Below, one piece after another: positions 8,982-17,341 of a stretch of 64,000 bases of DNA. Numbering within the stretch: position 1 is the stretch's first letter; each line of letters begins with the position of its first letter. Under the pieces are notes generated by a model. The model made no database searches. It was not told the origin of the DNA and saw only the letters and a list, made by a program, of their open reading frames with translations. The position numbers and the translations under genes are program-made. This DNA comes from Chitinophagales bacterium (GTDB lineage Bacteria; Bacteroidota; Bacteroidia; Chitinophagales; Saprospiraceae), in the NCBI GenBank assembly GCA_022360175.1, contig JAKSDI010000025.1, positions 1 to 64,000 on the forward strand. Direction: 5' to 3'.

Positions 8982-9671
8982 ATGCTGCAACAAACCTTAT
9001 TGCTATTTCAAGAGGCTGAAGGCCTCGAAAGAAGTGTCGGAACACAAAGCCTTTTTGACATTATTACTAAAGGTGGGCCTTTAGGTATTCTTATCGTAGT
9101 AGTACTTTTGGTCCTATCTGTTATTGCACTCTACATCTTTGTAGAACGCTACCTCACGATCAAACGAGCAGGCCGTATTGATGAGAGTTTCATGAATAAT
9201 ATTCGTGCGAACGTACAATCCGGAAATATTCCTGGTGCTAAGGCGCTATGCCAAACCACCGATTCACCCGTAGCTCGAATGGTTGAAAAAGGCTTACAAC
9301 GCATTGGTAAACCTTTGCGCGATATTGACGCTGCGATCGAAAATGTCGGTAACCTGGAAATCTTCAAATTGGAGAAAAACCTTTCTACTCTGGCGAGTAT
9401 TGCTGGTGCGGCTCCAATGATTGGATTCTTTGGTACGGTAACTGGTATGATTTTAGCCTTTTATAAAATGGCAACCGAACAGAATGTTACACCAGATGTA
9501 TTGGCAGGCGGTATTTATCAGGCATTGATTACTACTGCTTTTGGACTTTTCATTGGTATCCTCGCATTTGTAGGTTATAACATTTTGGTGGCTAATGTAG
9601 AAAAAGTGGTCTTCAAGATGGAGCGCACTACGGTAGAGTTTATGGACCTATTACAGGAACCTTCTGCCTAA
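8982..9671 (+). CDS. exbB: MotA/TolQ/ExbB proton channel family protein
   Basis: The 229-residue inner-membrane protein has three hydrophobic segments (about 33-53, 132-155 and 175-200). It carries the family signature ASIAGAAPMIGFFGTVTGMI, whose Thr and Gly residues line the proton channel. ExbB forms a pentamer that, with ExbD dimers, uses the proton-motive force to energise TonB at outer-membrane receptors. It is followed at 28 bp by exbD and at 6 bp by a second exbD, then by a TonB-like gene, which fits a TonB-type energising module better than a flagellar stator. Substrate receptors elsewhere in the window include the TonB receptor at 30-33 kb. Confidence 0.93.
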   Translation: MLQQTLLLFQEAEGLERSVGTQSLFDIITKGGPLGILIVVVLLVLSVIALYIFVERYLTIKRAGRIDESFMNNIRANVQSGNIPGAKALCQTTDSPVARMVEKGLQRIGKPLRDIDAAIENVGNLEIFKLEKNLSTLASIAGAAPMIGFFGTVTGMILAFYKMATEQNVTPDVLAGGIYQALITTAFGLFIGILAFVGYNILVANVEKVVFKMERTTVEFMDLLQEPSA

Positions 9672-9699
9672 CAAGGCTTCACCTTATATACTATAGCCG

Positions 9700-10098
9700 A
9701 TGGGACTAAAGAAAAGAAATAAAGTAAGTGCAGAGTTTAGCATGTCTTCATTGACAGACATTATTTTCCTTTTGCTAATCTTCTTTATGCTTACTTCCAC
9801 CCTGGTAAAGATCCAGCCTTTTGAATTGCCTAAATCCGATTCAAAAACGGTCGCTTCTACTTCTATTGTAGTAACTATAGAAAATGGAGGCCGCTTTACC
9901 GTTAACAATAATGAAGTACCTGCCCGGCAATTAGCAAATGCCTTGCGCATGGCCGTGCGAACTTCGGATAACCGAGATAATGCTACTGTAACGATAGTAG
10001 CTGAGATAGGTACTCCTTTTGATCATGTAATGGACGTGATGAAAATAGCCAACAATCTCAGGGTGAATGCTATTATTGCCACAGAGCCTAAATCATAA
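9700..10098 (+). CDS. exbD: Biopolymer transporter ExbD (first copy)
   Basis: This 132-residue protein has a short cytoplasmic N-terminus (MGLKKRNKVSAEFSMSSLTD), one transmembrane helix (about residues 20-37) that opens with the conserved proton-carrying Asp of the SLTDIIFLLLIFFM motif, and a periplasmic domain. The first 36 residues are nearly identical to those of the next gene, and the periplasmic parts differ. This pattern of two ExbD proteins per ExbB is common in Bacteroidota. The 6-bp spacing to the next gene indicates tight co-expression. Confidence 0.92.
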   Translation: MGLKKRNKVSAEFSMSSLTDIIFLLLIFFMLTSTLVKIQPFELPKSDSKTVASTSIVVTIENGGRFTVNNNEVPARQLANALRMAVRTSDNRDNATVTIVAEIGTPFDHVMDVMKIANNLRVNAIIATEPKS

Positions 10099-10104
10099 AT
10101 AATT

Positions 10105-10500
10105 ATGGGATTAAAAAAGCGTAGCAAAGTAAGTGCAGAATTTAGTATGTCTTCTTTGACTGATATTATCTTTCTGTTGCTTATCTTTTTCATGCTTACT
10201 TCTTCGCTGGTTGCTCCTAATGCTTTAAACTTGAAGCTACCAGGGAGTACCAAGTCCCGTACTTCTGCACCTACTCAGGTGAGAGATGTAAGAATTAGCC
10301 GCTCAGGCCAGTATTTTCTGGATAATAAGCGGCGTTCACTGGATAACCTGGAGAGAGATTTACAGCAGATTGCTCGGCGTACTAATCCTGCTATTACTAT
10401 TTCTCCGGATAAAGGGACTCCAACGGAGCATGTAATTGCAATCATGGATATGGCAATGCGTTATAATATTAATGGCGTATTGACAACAGATGAGAAGTAG
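10105..10500 (+). CDS. exbD: Biopolymer transporter ExbD (second copy)
   Basis: This 131-residue ExbD paralogue shares the N-terminal MGLKKRSKVSAEFSMSSLTD segment and the transmembrane helix with its neighbour, then has a distinct periplasmic domain ending in the conserved type of segment TPTEHVIAIMDMAMRYNING. The near-identity at the N-terminus, also at DNA level, suggests either recent gene conversion or strong constraint from packing inside the ExbB pore. It is followed by a 364-bp gap containing a dispersed repeat before the TonB-like gene, so tonB probably has its own promoter. Confidence 0.92.
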   Translation: MGLKKRSKVSAEFSMSSLTDIIFLLLIFFMLTSSLVAPNALNLKLPGSTKSRTSAPTQVRDVRISRSGQYFLDNKRRSLDNLERDLQQIARRTNPAITISPDKGTPTEHVIAIMDMAMRYNINGVLTTDEK

Positions 10501-10864
10501 AGGTCAATTTGTGATATCCCAACTCTGCTTGTCAGTTACATCGGGCAAAGAGTGACTGGTGAGAGGTGATTAAGGGGCAGTGATGTGATATTTTGGTTTT
10601 GTGGTATGCTGGCATTTGGATTAATACTATAGTATATCTAAACTCGAGCTTTTCATAAAGCTGAAGCAAAACAGTCCTACATAATATTGAGGCCTGGAAA
10701 TGACAATATCACGCTGGATGCTTTATAACTGTTCTGTTGAGCACTGAATATTGGGCAGAGTTTGTTAAGATAATTATAAATAGGTGGCTGCACGGAATGT
10801 GAAAGCCACCATGTCCGTTGAAAAATTGTCTCTATGATATATAGAGCTTATAAAATAAAGAATT
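10501..10864 (+). repeat. Intergenic region with copy B of the dispersed GTGA-rich repeat
   Basis: The gap between exbD and tonB holds the repeat core at 10512-10541 (TGATATCCCAACTCTGCTTG, then TCAGTTACAT). It is followed by GTGAC/GTGAGAGGTGATT-rich sequence as in copy A after tsaD. The rest (about 10620-10860) shows no ORF. A small inverted repeat CTCTAT/ATAGAG with a GATAT loop lies some 20 bp before the tonB start. Both plus-strand copies of this repeat sit immediately after a gene's stop codon. Confidence 0.65.
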
Positions 10865-11749
10865 ATGGCAGTTGATACTTCTGTTACAGCACAAGACGAA
10901 CAGCACCGTAAACGGGGTATGATGATAAGCGTGGCATTACACGTTGCCTTGATCATGCTAGCTTTATTACCATTGTTGACTTTTCCTGATCCTCCTCCAG
11001 GACAGGAAGGTATCTTGGTAAACTTGGGATTGCCCGATGAAGGGCAGGGAACAGATAATGCAGGGCCTGCAGCGCCCGTAGCAGAGGATGTGCCTGACGA
11101 TCCACAACCGGAGGAAGCTGCTCCACCAGAGGAGACAAGTCCTGTAGAGCCAGAACCTGAAAGAGAAGTCGTCACATCTGATGATAGCGATGTGAAAGTG
11201 AAAAAGGAGGAAGACAAGAAAAAGAAAGAAGAAGAGCGTAAGCGTCAGGAAGAACAGGAACAGAAACGTAAGGAAGAAGCTGCTAAAAAAGAAGCAGAAC
11301 GCAAAGCTGCTGAAGCAAAAGCTGCAAAGGAACGTGAAGCTCAGGCTTTAAAAGATATGTTGAGTGGTGGCCTTAGTGGAGATGGAGAAGGCAAAGGAAA
11401 CACAGGTAAAACAGGCAATCAAGGCGATCCTAATGGTGATCCTAACTCTGATATTCTGGAAGGTATTAGTACTGGTTCTGGAAAAGTAGGAGGGGGGCTT
11501 GGTAGTCGCGGAGTTACCAAAACTCACAAGCCACAGGATAATTCACAGGCTCAGGGTACTGTAGTCGTTAAAGTATGTGTGGACCGCTCTGGTAATGTAA
11601 CTTCGGCAAAGCTTACACAGGCTGGTACAACAGCTACTTCTAACAGACTGAAGAACCTGGCAATTAGCTCTGCTAAAAAATGGAAGTTTTCTCCAGGGCA
11701 GGTAGATAAGCAATGTGGTACGATTACCTATAACTTTAAAGCTCAGTAA
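10865..11749 (+). CDS. TonB-like energy transducer protein
   Basis: The 294-residue protein has a cytoplasmic N-terminus, one membrane anchor (about 18-38), a Pro/Glu-rich periplasmic stretch (about 50-105), a long Lys/Glu-rich probable helix (about 110-165) and a Gly/Asn-rich linker. The C-terminal domain of about 70 residues includes GTVVVKVCVDRSGNVTSAKL and KKWKFSPG. That last block matches the TonB C-terminal fold (x-V-x-V-x-V-D-x-x-G-x-V, then W-x-F-x-P). TonB couples ExbB/ExbD to outer-membrane receptors. Two cysteines in the C-terminal domain are uncommon and could form a disulfide. The gene ends at a very strong terminator. Confidence 0.88.
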   Translation: MAVDTSVTAQDEQHRKRGMMISVALHVALIMLALLPLLTFPDPPPGQEGILVNLGLPDEGQGTDNAGPAAPVAEDVPDDPQPEEAAPPEETSPVEPEPEREVVTSDDSDVKVKKEEDKKKKEEERKRQEEQEQKRKEEAAKKEAERKAAEAKAAKEREAQALKDMLSGGLSGDGEGKGNTGKTGNQGDPNGDPNSDILEGISTGSGKVGGGLGSRGVTKTHKPQDNSQAQGTVVVKVCVDRSGNVTSAKLTQAGTTATSNRLKNLAISSAKKWKFSPGQVDKQCGTITYNFKAQ

Positions 11750-11770
11750 ACACTGTGTAACCTCTTCCTA

Positions 11771-11808
11771 AATAAGGGATTCCGATCATCGGAATCCCTT
11801 ATTTTTTT
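11771..11808 (+). terminator. Strong intrinsic terminator after tonB
   Basis: AATAAGGGATTCCGAT and its exact reverse complement are separated by one base (in practice a 3-5 nt loop), giving a 16-bp stem, and are followed by seven T residues. It lies 21 bp after the tonB stop and ends the exb/tonB transcription unit. Confidence 0.93.
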
Positions 11809-11938
11809 GAACTTTCCTTAACACATCGGTTAAACTTATGTAAAGCAATGCTAAATATTGTGACTGGGGGGATAAATATGCGTTTAAAAGATAAACGCAC
11901 TTTAATAAAAGCACTTTCAAAAGAAAAAACCGATGCAT

Positions 11939-12121
11939 ATGATCCCAGCGAAGAAAGCCAATATTAGAGGTACAATCATCCAATCCGTACTTATTTTAAT
12001 GTCATTTCTACCAGTATGGTGTCTTAATCTACTAGATCAACCATCTGTATATGAGGATAAGGCTTATGCAAATGTAGAATTGTCTGAACGAGCAGATGAT
12101 CTAAAAGTTTATAATCCTTAA
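11939..12121 (+). CDS. Possible small membrane protein
   Basis: A 60-codon frame (or 62 codons from an upstream ATG at 11933) encodes a short basic start (MIPAKKANIRG), a hydrophobic segment (about residues 12-30) and an acidic tail ending DDLKVYNP. It lies between the tonB terminator and folC, on the folC strand. No ribosome binding site is obvious, and the folC promoter overlaps its end. The layout (basic, hydrophobic, acidic) is protein-like, but I recognise no family and it may be chance. Confidence 0.3.
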   Translation: MIPAKKANIRGTIIQSVLILMSFLPVWCLNLLDQPSVYEDKAYANVELSERADDLKVYNP

Positions 12122-12139
12122 TACAGATTCTTAGCTTTG
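12108..12139 (+). promoter_or_regulatory. Probable Bacteroidota promoter for folC
   Basis: A -7 box TAGCTTTG at 12132-12139 matches TAnnTTTG exactly. A -33-like TTTA at 12108-12111 lies 20 nt upstream. Transcription would start about 5 nt before the folC ATG at 12150, giving a very short leader. Confidence 0.55.
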
Positions 12140-12149
12140 CGAAAAAAAG

Positions 12150-13436
12150 ATGCTCAATTATCAGCAAACGCTTGACTACCTGTATAAGCAGCTCCCAATG
12201 TACCAAAGAGTAGGAAGTGCTGCTTTTAAAAAGGATCTTACCAATATCATTGCTCTATGTGAGCAACTCGGACAACCTCATCAGCAATTTAAAAGTATAC
12301 ATATAGCCGGTACAAATGGAAAAGGCTCTTCCGCTCATATGCTTGCTGCTATTTTGCAGGCTCAAGGGTATAAGGTAGGGCTTTATACTTCACCGCACTA
12401 CAAGGATTTCAGAGAACGGGTTAAGGTAAATGGAAGCCTGATGCCCGAATCATATGTAACTGATTTTGTAGAACAGCACAAAGATGCCTTTGAGCAAATA
12501 CAGCCTTCTTTTTTTGAAATAACGGTTGCCATGGCATTTGATTATTTTGCCAAAGCTAAAGTTGATATTGCGGTGATTGAAGTTGGTTTAGGAGGGCGTT
12601 TAGATTCTACCAATATTATCCAGCCTATTGTATCTGTGATTACTAATATCAGCTTTGATCATCAGCAGTTTTTAGGAAATACTCTTAAAGCAATAGCAGG
12701 GGAGAAGGCAGGAATTATTAAAGAAAAAATTCCTGTTGTGGTAGGTGAAACACATCCTGAGACTAAAGAAGTGTTTCTTGACAAGGCCAAAGCTTTTAAT
12801 GCTGAAATAGTTTTTGCAGATCAGCATTATGAGGTGGTGCTTCAGGAAGACTTGCTGGATACCACCCTCTATAAAGTATATAGGAATGGAAAGGAATATT
12901 ATGATAAATTGGAAGTGCAAGTGCGCGGCCCTTATCAGTATAAAAACCTGCAAACAGTATTTCAGTTACTGGAATTATTACCTACGGATGTCGAAGTAAG
13001 TGAAGCCGCTATTATAAAAGGGCTAAATAATGTACAAAAACTCACCTATTTTATAGGACGCTGGCAGCTTTTAGGTACAGAGCCAGTGATTCTTTGTGAT
13101 AGTGCTCATAATGAGGCTGGTTTGCAATATATGCAGGAAGGCCTGAACAAAATACCTCACAGGCAATTACATATGGTTATAGGTATGGTGGCAGATAAAG
13201 ATGTTTCTAAGGCCTTGTCTATGTTTCCTGTTGATGCGCAATATTATTTTGCAAAACCAGCTATACCCAGAGGATTAGATCAAAATAAATTATTGAAATA
13301 TGCTCAGGAAGCAGGATTATCTGGCATGGCATATGAATCTGTTGGCGATGCTCTTGCTGCGGCTAAGACAAAAGCAACAAGAGATGATTTAATTTATGTA
13401 GGAGGGAGTATTTTTGTAGTAGCAGAAGTTATTTAA
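12150..13436 (+). CDS. folC: Bifunctional folylpolyglutamate synthase / dihydrofolate synthase
   Basis: FolC adds glutamate to dihydropteroate and to tetrahydrofolates in the cytoplasm. The 428-residue protein has the Mur-ligase P-loop HIAGTNGKGSSAHM (residues 51-64), the SPHYKDFRERVKVNG segment, the VIEVGLGGRLDSTN motif and the second-domain DSAHNEAG motif, all in family order. Length is normal. Its stop overlaps by 4 bp (13433-13436) with the stop of the convergent gene, with no space for a terminator between them. Confidence 0.95.
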   Translation: MLNYQQTLDYLYKQLPMYQRVGSAAFKKDLTNIIALCEQLGQPHQQFKSIHIAGTNGKGSSAHMLAAILQAQGYKVGLYTSPHYKDFRERVKVNGSLMPESYVTDFVEQHKDAFEQIQPSFFEITVAMAFDYFAKAKVDIAVIEVGLGGRLDSTNIIQPIVSVITNISFDHQQFLGNTLKAIAGEKAGIIKEKIPVVVGETHPETKEVFLDKAKAFNAEIVFADQHYEVVLQEDLLDTTLYKVYRNGKEYYDKLEVQVRGPYQYKNLQTVFQLLELLPTDVEVSEAAIIKGLNNVQKLTYFIGRWQLLGTEPVILCDSAHNEAGLQYMQEGLNKIPHRQLHMVIGMVADKDVSKALSMFPVDAQYYFAKPAIPRGLDQNKLLKYAQEAGLSGMAYESVGDALAAAKTKATRDDLIYVGGSIFVVAEVI

Positions 13437-13744
13437 TCTTCATTGGCATTTTGCTCTTTATCCATAGTTGTAGTTGAGGGGAAGAATTCGTTGGCTTTTT
13501 TTACTAGCTGTTCAACGAATAAAAGCCAACTGGGTTTATCATTCGCGGTAGCTTCCTTATCAAATAGAAGTGTTATCAGGCTGCTGGCCCCAATTGGAAT
13601 CAGTATGTTTTTCAGGATAAAGGACTTTGCCTCCTGTTCTGTATGCTTTAAACTGGTTTTAATTGCTTTTTCAGTAATCTGCATTTCCAGTTTTAATAAT
13701 TTCTGCCGCTCTTTGAGGCTTTTTAAGTCTTTGATATCTTTCAT
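13433..13744 (-). CDS. Small coiled-coil protein with one hydrophobic segment
   Basis: The 103-residue product has an N-terminal Lys/Leu/Glu-rich helix (about 1-40, likely coiled coil), a hydrophobic stretch (about 45-61, LKNILIPIGASSLITLLF) and a polar tail. I recognise no family. It sits 25 bp downstream of the holin-X-like gene and shares its strand with YtxH further upstream, so it is probably the last gene of a small envelope/stress operon. Its stop codon overlaps the folC stop (TTAA shared on both strands). Confidence 0.6.
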   Translation of the reverse strand: MKDIKDLKSLKERQKLLKLEMQITEKAIKTSLKHTEQEAKSFILKNILIPIGASSLITLLFDKEATANDKPSWLLFVEQLVKKANEFFPSTTTMDKEQNANED

Positions 13745-13769
13745 CCGTAATTTTTTTGCGACTTACTTA

Positions 13770-14138
13770 TTAACTATTTTCATTTTCCTTCTGAAAGAAA
13801 GTTTTGATGATTCTGGATAAGATAGGATTGGTGATCAATTGCCTGCGGAAAAGAACAACTACTACCGCAACAAAGGCATGTACTCCGCTGACAATGAGAA
13901 ATCCCTGGCTATAGGAACCAAGTTTGTCGGATAAGAAAAATGCTAGTGAAAGGGATAAGAAAATAACGAATAAAAGCATCACCATAAGGATCATCACCAA
14001 TGTAATCATAGATGATAAAGTTAAAGATAGGCGCTCTGCGATTTCTAATTTGTAGTACTCCAGTTGTTGTTTGATATATACTTTGGTATAGCCATAAACT
14101 TCGCCTGCAGACTCCAATATTTGATCCTTTTGTTTCAT
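13770..14138 (-). CDS. Holin-X / DUF1469-like membrane protein
   Basis: This 122-residue protein has a polar helical N-terminus with a YTKVYIKQQLEYYKLEIAER-type segment, two transmembrane helices (about 37-65 and 73-100) and a short basic tail with RRQLITNPI. This is the pattern of the 'phage holin family / holin superfamily III' (DUF1469), small inner-membrane proteins found widely outside phages, usually beside YtxH genes, with no proven role. The neighbouring YtxH gene supports the call. Confidence 0.75.
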   Translation of the reverse strand: MKQKDQILESAGEVYGYTKVYIKQQLEYYKLEIAERLSLTLSSMITLVMILMVMLLFVIFLSLSLAFFLSDKLGSYSQGFLIVSGVHAFVAVVVVLFRRQLITNPILSRIIKTFFQKENENS

Positions 14139-14190
14139 CGACTAGGTGTTATAAAAAAGTAGTAGGTATTAAGCGATTTTTCTGAAAAAG

Positions 14191-14232
14191 TTCGACAACT
14201 TCCCCTGTTTAAGTTATAAAGAAGTTGTCGAA
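14191..14232 (-). terminator. Hairpin between ytxH-like and holin-X-like genes
   Basis: TTCGACAACTTC and its perfect complement GAAGTTGTCGAA flank an 18-nt loop. The hairpin lies in the 121-bp gap between two minus-strand genes and has no T-run. It may be an attenuator or processing site that sets different expression of the two genes, rather than a full terminator. Confidence 0.4.
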
Positions 14233-14259
14233 GGAGATTCTATTACTAGATTCATAAAG

Positions 14260-14640
14260 TTATGCACTTTTCTTTTTATAAGCTTTTTCAACTTCATCCA
14301 TTTTGTGGCGAATATTGTCAATGGCATGAGTTACGCCTTCCTGAAAACTAGACCCTGCATTGCCAAGTTTATTGCTGGCTTTTTCCATGCTTTCGCTAAT
14401 ATATTCTTTACTGCGATTATATGTTTTGTTAATTTCGTCCGTAAGCCTGTTAATCTCATGTTCTGCATTGTGCATCGCATCATTCACAACAGCTTTCGTT
14501 TTTTTTGCAGCATCTGCAGCATGAATGCTGGCATCATGGCGAATTTCTCTTCCCTTATCGCTATTAAAAAGATATCCTGCTACAGCTCCTGCCAAAACAC
14601 CCAATCCAATGGCTATTCGATTTTTCTGTTTGTTAGTCAT
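14260..14640 (-). CDS. YtxH domain-containing protein
   Basis: The 126-residue protein has a short basic start, one Gly/Ala-rich membrane segment (about 9-26, IAIGLGVLAGAVAGYLF), the YtxH signature NSDKGREIR directly after it, and a long amphipathic helix with alternating Ala, Lys and Glu. YtxH proteins are general-stress or envelope proteins of unknown biochemical role. The cluster with a holin-X-like gene is typical for Bacteroidota. It lies 194 bp downstream of the AI-2E transporter gene. Confidence 0.85.
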   Translation of the reverse strand: MTNKQKNRIAIGLGVLAGAVAGYLFNSDKGREIRHDASIHAADAAKKTKAVVNDAMHNAEHEINRLTDEINKTYNRSKEYISESMEKASNKLGNAGSSFQEGVTHAIDNIRHKMDEVEKAYKKKSA

Positions 14641-14834
14641 AATTGAATTTATTTATGTTTATGTGAGTAGTATCACTCATTCAATTATAAAACAAAGAGC
14701 AATCCGGCTACGTTCTCCTTTTTCTAATGATTAATATCAATACCGAGTATGTATCAGCTTGATTTTTGTCACTAAAGTCATTTAAGAATATTGGAAGCCC
14801 CTTTGCTAAAAGAAGCGTCCTGTTTGATAAATAT

Positions 14835-15962
14835 TTATTGCTCTTTGTTTTTAAAGTAGTTGATTAATCGATATTCATCACTGTCGTATTCATTCATAAA
14901 TTGTTCGCTATTGCGATATAGCCCGGTACTGAATAATGCGCTGAAGGGTTTTAGAGGTGTGATATAGCTGAAGATAACTTTTAGTACAGCTGCGGCGGGT
15001 AATGCGAGGATTAACCCGGCTATTCCCCAGATCATCCCTCCTATGAATAGGAAGATAATTGCAGTAAGAGGGTTGATGGAGACACTACTACCCACTACTT
15101 TAGGAGTGATAAAATTCCCTTCCAGCGTTTGGATGGAGACATATAATAGAACTACAGCAGCAGGTTGCCAAAAAGTACCAGTAGTAGCCAGTGCGTAGAT
15201 GAAAGGAAAGGTTCCTCCCAGAGTAGTACCGATGTAAGGGATAATAGCCAGAAACGCAGCCATAAAACCCCAAAATGCAGCATATTTTATACCAATCAGC
15301 CATAGCCCAAAACTATTCAATACCCCCAATATGAATATTACAAGTAGTAAGCCATATAGATATTCCTGCAAAATATCCTGAATCTCTTTGATCATTTTAC
15401 TGGCACTGCCTCTGGAACGCAAAGAAAATTGGGTCAGCAGAAAATTTTTAAAGGAGGTACGGTACAACAGAAAAAAGAAAGTCATTAGAATAGTAAGGAG
15501 CATTCCTACTAACATATCAGTAGAAGATGTTAGGCTTTTACCCAAAAGATTAATTGGTGTTTCCATCATCTGCCCCAGATTTTCCTGCAACCAGGCATCG
15601 GTATCAAAATTGTCATAACCAGTATACGCTTGTATCGTTTCGATAATTTTTTCAATCCCCACTTGTAATTGATTACCAATCGAAGGCATATCTTTAACTA
15701 CTGATACCAATTGGTAAGAGAAAAGAGTTAGTACCAGTAATATAGGTAAAATAGCTACAAGCATAGATAGTATTATAGCAATAGGACGAAAGCTAATCCA
15801 GCGTTCTATACGATTGCAAATAGGAAGTAAGAGAAACGTGAAAAGACCTGCAAATACAATAGGAACAAGAATAGATTTGCCTATTATTGTAATGTAAAAC
15901 ATCAAGGTAAGAATGATTAATAAGTAGGCAAAACGCTGTAGGTTAATCGTTAAGTTTGTCAT
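14835..15962 (-). CDS. AI-2E family transporter (YdjX/PerM-like)
   Basis: This 375-residue integral membrane protein has about seven to eight hydrophobic segments in the family's arrangement: two at the N-terminus, a soluble stretch (about 80-150), then the rest. It has the conserved GLLLVIFILGVLNSFGLWLIG and PYIGTTLGGTFP segments and the late SIQTLEGNFITPKVVGSSVSINPL block. Members are thought to be antiporters or exporters, and the AI-2 link applies to only a few. The substrate here is unknown. It is the first gene of the minus-strand cluster that includes ytxH. Confidence 0.9.
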   Translation of the reverse strand: MTNLTINLQRFAYLLIILTLMFYITIIGKSILVPIVFAGLFTFLLLPICNRIERWISFRPIAIILSMLVAILPILLVLTLFSYQLVSVVKDMPSIGNQLQVGIEKIIETIQAYTGYDNFDTDAWLQENLGQMMETPINLLGKSLTSSTDMLVGMLLTILMTFFFLLYRTSFKNFLLTQFSLRSRGSASKMIKEIQDILQEYLYGLLLVIFILGVLNSFGLWLIGIKYAAFWGFMAAFLAIIPYIGTTLGGTFPFIYALATTGTFWQPAAVVLLYVSIQTLEGNFITPKVVGSSVSINPLTAIIFLFIGGMIWGIAGLILALPAAAVLKVIFSYITPLKPFSALFSTGLYRNSEQFMNEYDSDEYRLINYFKNKEQ

Positions 15963-16278
15963 ATGGCATGTAGTGTGACATCAGAAAATCAATACATCAG
16001 TTGGTATCATTTTCCAATATACTAAAATCCCACTATGCTCTATACCTAATTGGTGTTGGCTTAGAGTATGAAGAAATTTATGTTTTTCTTATTAAGAGAT
16101 TAAAAACCAGAATATTAAATTATCTTTTTTATCACCTTAATCTCTATTCCTCCCCCGGCCTCTAGCCGACCCCTCCAATCGTAAGACCCGTCTGGGAGGG
16201 GTATAAGAGCTGTGCTCCCTCGGGGGCTACCCGCAGGGCTGAGGGGGATTTTCTATAAGTTTAAACAAGTTTATACTC
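15963..16278. repeat. Intergenic region with GC-rich nested hairpins
   Basis: Most of this gap is AT-rich and empty, but 16149-16250 is a sharply GC-rich block unlike its surroundings. It can fold into nested stems: ACCCCTCC (16169-16176) with GGAGGGGT (16195-16202), TCCCCC (16151-16156) with GGGGGA (16243-16248), and smaller inner pairs such as GCTCCC/GGGGGC. On the minus strand it begins CCCCCTCAGCCCTGCGGG. The composition and folding suggest a mobile intergenic repeat or structured non-coding element rather than a gene. Confidence 0.5.
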
Positions 16279-16689
16279 TTAGTAAATAGATGCATCTTTC
16301 CTTCTTCGTGCCAACTCTTCTTTAATAATTGATTCTATCAGGTTTAATTGATTGATATGCTTAAAGTGATTTTTTATAAAAATCATTCCAACAAAAGCAC
16401 TGACAATGCTAACAATTAGCAGGACTAATGATATATATAATCCAGGTGTGTAATTTAGGTTTCTAAAAAGAAAAATAAAGGATATCCATAGGAAGGTACT
16501 TGCACCGAGTATGAGAAAAGTACGTTTGTAATAAAGGTATCGTTGTATTTCAAAATCCATATCCCCTAACAATTGCTGAAGTTCAAAAGTAGGATAACAA
16601 TCTGCCCCAAACTCTTGGATTAGAGTATAGTCATTGTTGGCTTCCCGCTCTATTCTTTCAATTTGCTGTTTGAGGAAATAGTCGTTCAT
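16279..16689 (-). CDS. Hypothetical protein with two membrane helices
   Basis: The 136-residue product has a polar N-terminal half, probably helical, two hydrophobic helices (about 57-75 and 83-106) and a short charged C-terminal helix. No family is recognised. It is flanked by the GC-rich repeat and by a small lipoprotein gene on the same strand 114 bp upstream. Confidence 0.6.
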   Translation of the reverse strand: MNDYFLKQQIERIEREANNDYTLIQEFGADCYPTFELQQLLGDMDFEIQRYLYYKRTFLILGASTFLWISFIFLFRNLNYTPGLYISLVLLIVSIVSAFVGMIFIKNHFKHINQLNLIESIIKEELARRRKDASIY

Positions 16690-16803
16690 CCTGGTCAGTC
16701 TTTATAACTTCTGTAGATTGGTAAAAATACAATATATTACATGGATCGTTTATATTCTTAACTTTAGATATGGGCAGTATGTTGCGAAAGGGACAGAATT
16801 TCT

Positions 16804-17292
16804 TTATTCTACCCCTATACTTATTTTTCTATGTACAGCTTTATAGAGATCATCTTCTTCCCCATCGCCATCCCAATCAAGAACAGAATTGAACTCGATG
16901 AGGCCATTTTCCAATTCCACGGTGTATTGGTAGGTGACTGTAGGTTCTATCATCATTAAGGTATCACCAAAAGCATTCCACATTCCTCTATTAACGCTTA
17001 TAAGGGTATCATAGGGGGATTTAAATTCTTGGCGGTACTTATTATCTGTAAGGTAATAAGTACGTACAGGTTTTACAGCCAAACGTTCTAGCCATTCATT
17101 TTCTTCTATGACAAAAGTAGCTGTACTATCGGGATTGCCCATAGCAGAGTTAATCTGTACATTGACAGATACTGCTTCCCAGGTACCAGGTAATTCTTTT
17201 TGAAGGTCTGGTTTTTGTATACTCTTATCGCTTTCTGCTTGACAGCCAAGTAATAAGACAGGAAGGATAAAATACATGAATGTTCTATACAC
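16804..17292 (-). CDS. Lipoprotein, lipocalin-like
   Basis: The 162-residue protein has a lipoprotein signal (hydrophobic stretch then LLLGCQ, lipid-attached Cys at 17). The mature part starts LQKELPGTWEAVSV and continues with beta-rich sequence, a layout like the lipocalin-type lipoproteins of Bacteroidota. It ends with an Asp/Glu-rich loop (WDGDGEEDD) that could bind calcium. A possible -7 box (TATTTTTG, minus strand, 17315-17322) lies 22 bp upstream of the start. The function is unknown. Confidence 0.7.
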   Translation of the reverse strand: MYRTFMYFILPVLLLGCQAESDKSIQKPDLQKELPGTWEAVSVNVQINSAMGNPDSTATFVIEENEWLERLAVKPVRTYYLTDNKYRQEFKSPYDTLISVNRGMWNAFGDTLMMIEPTVTYQYTVELENGLIEFNSVLDWDGDGEEDDLYKAVHRKISIGVE

Positions 17293-17341
17293 AACTTTAG
17301 GTTTTTGATGCGCACAAAAATATCATATTTCCTGAGCTATA

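Noticed and set aside
10774-11217. 147-codon minus-strand open frame rich in Ser and Gly
   Set aside because: It is antisense to the TonB-like gene, whose Pro/Glu-rich repeats create an open frame on the other strand. The composition is low-complexity and it matches no domain.
13443-13820. 125-codon plus-strand frame opposite the coiled-coil and holin-X-like genes
   Set aside because: The minus-strand genes fit operon spacing with YtxH. The plus frame is hydrophobic and unrelated to any family, a typical shadow.
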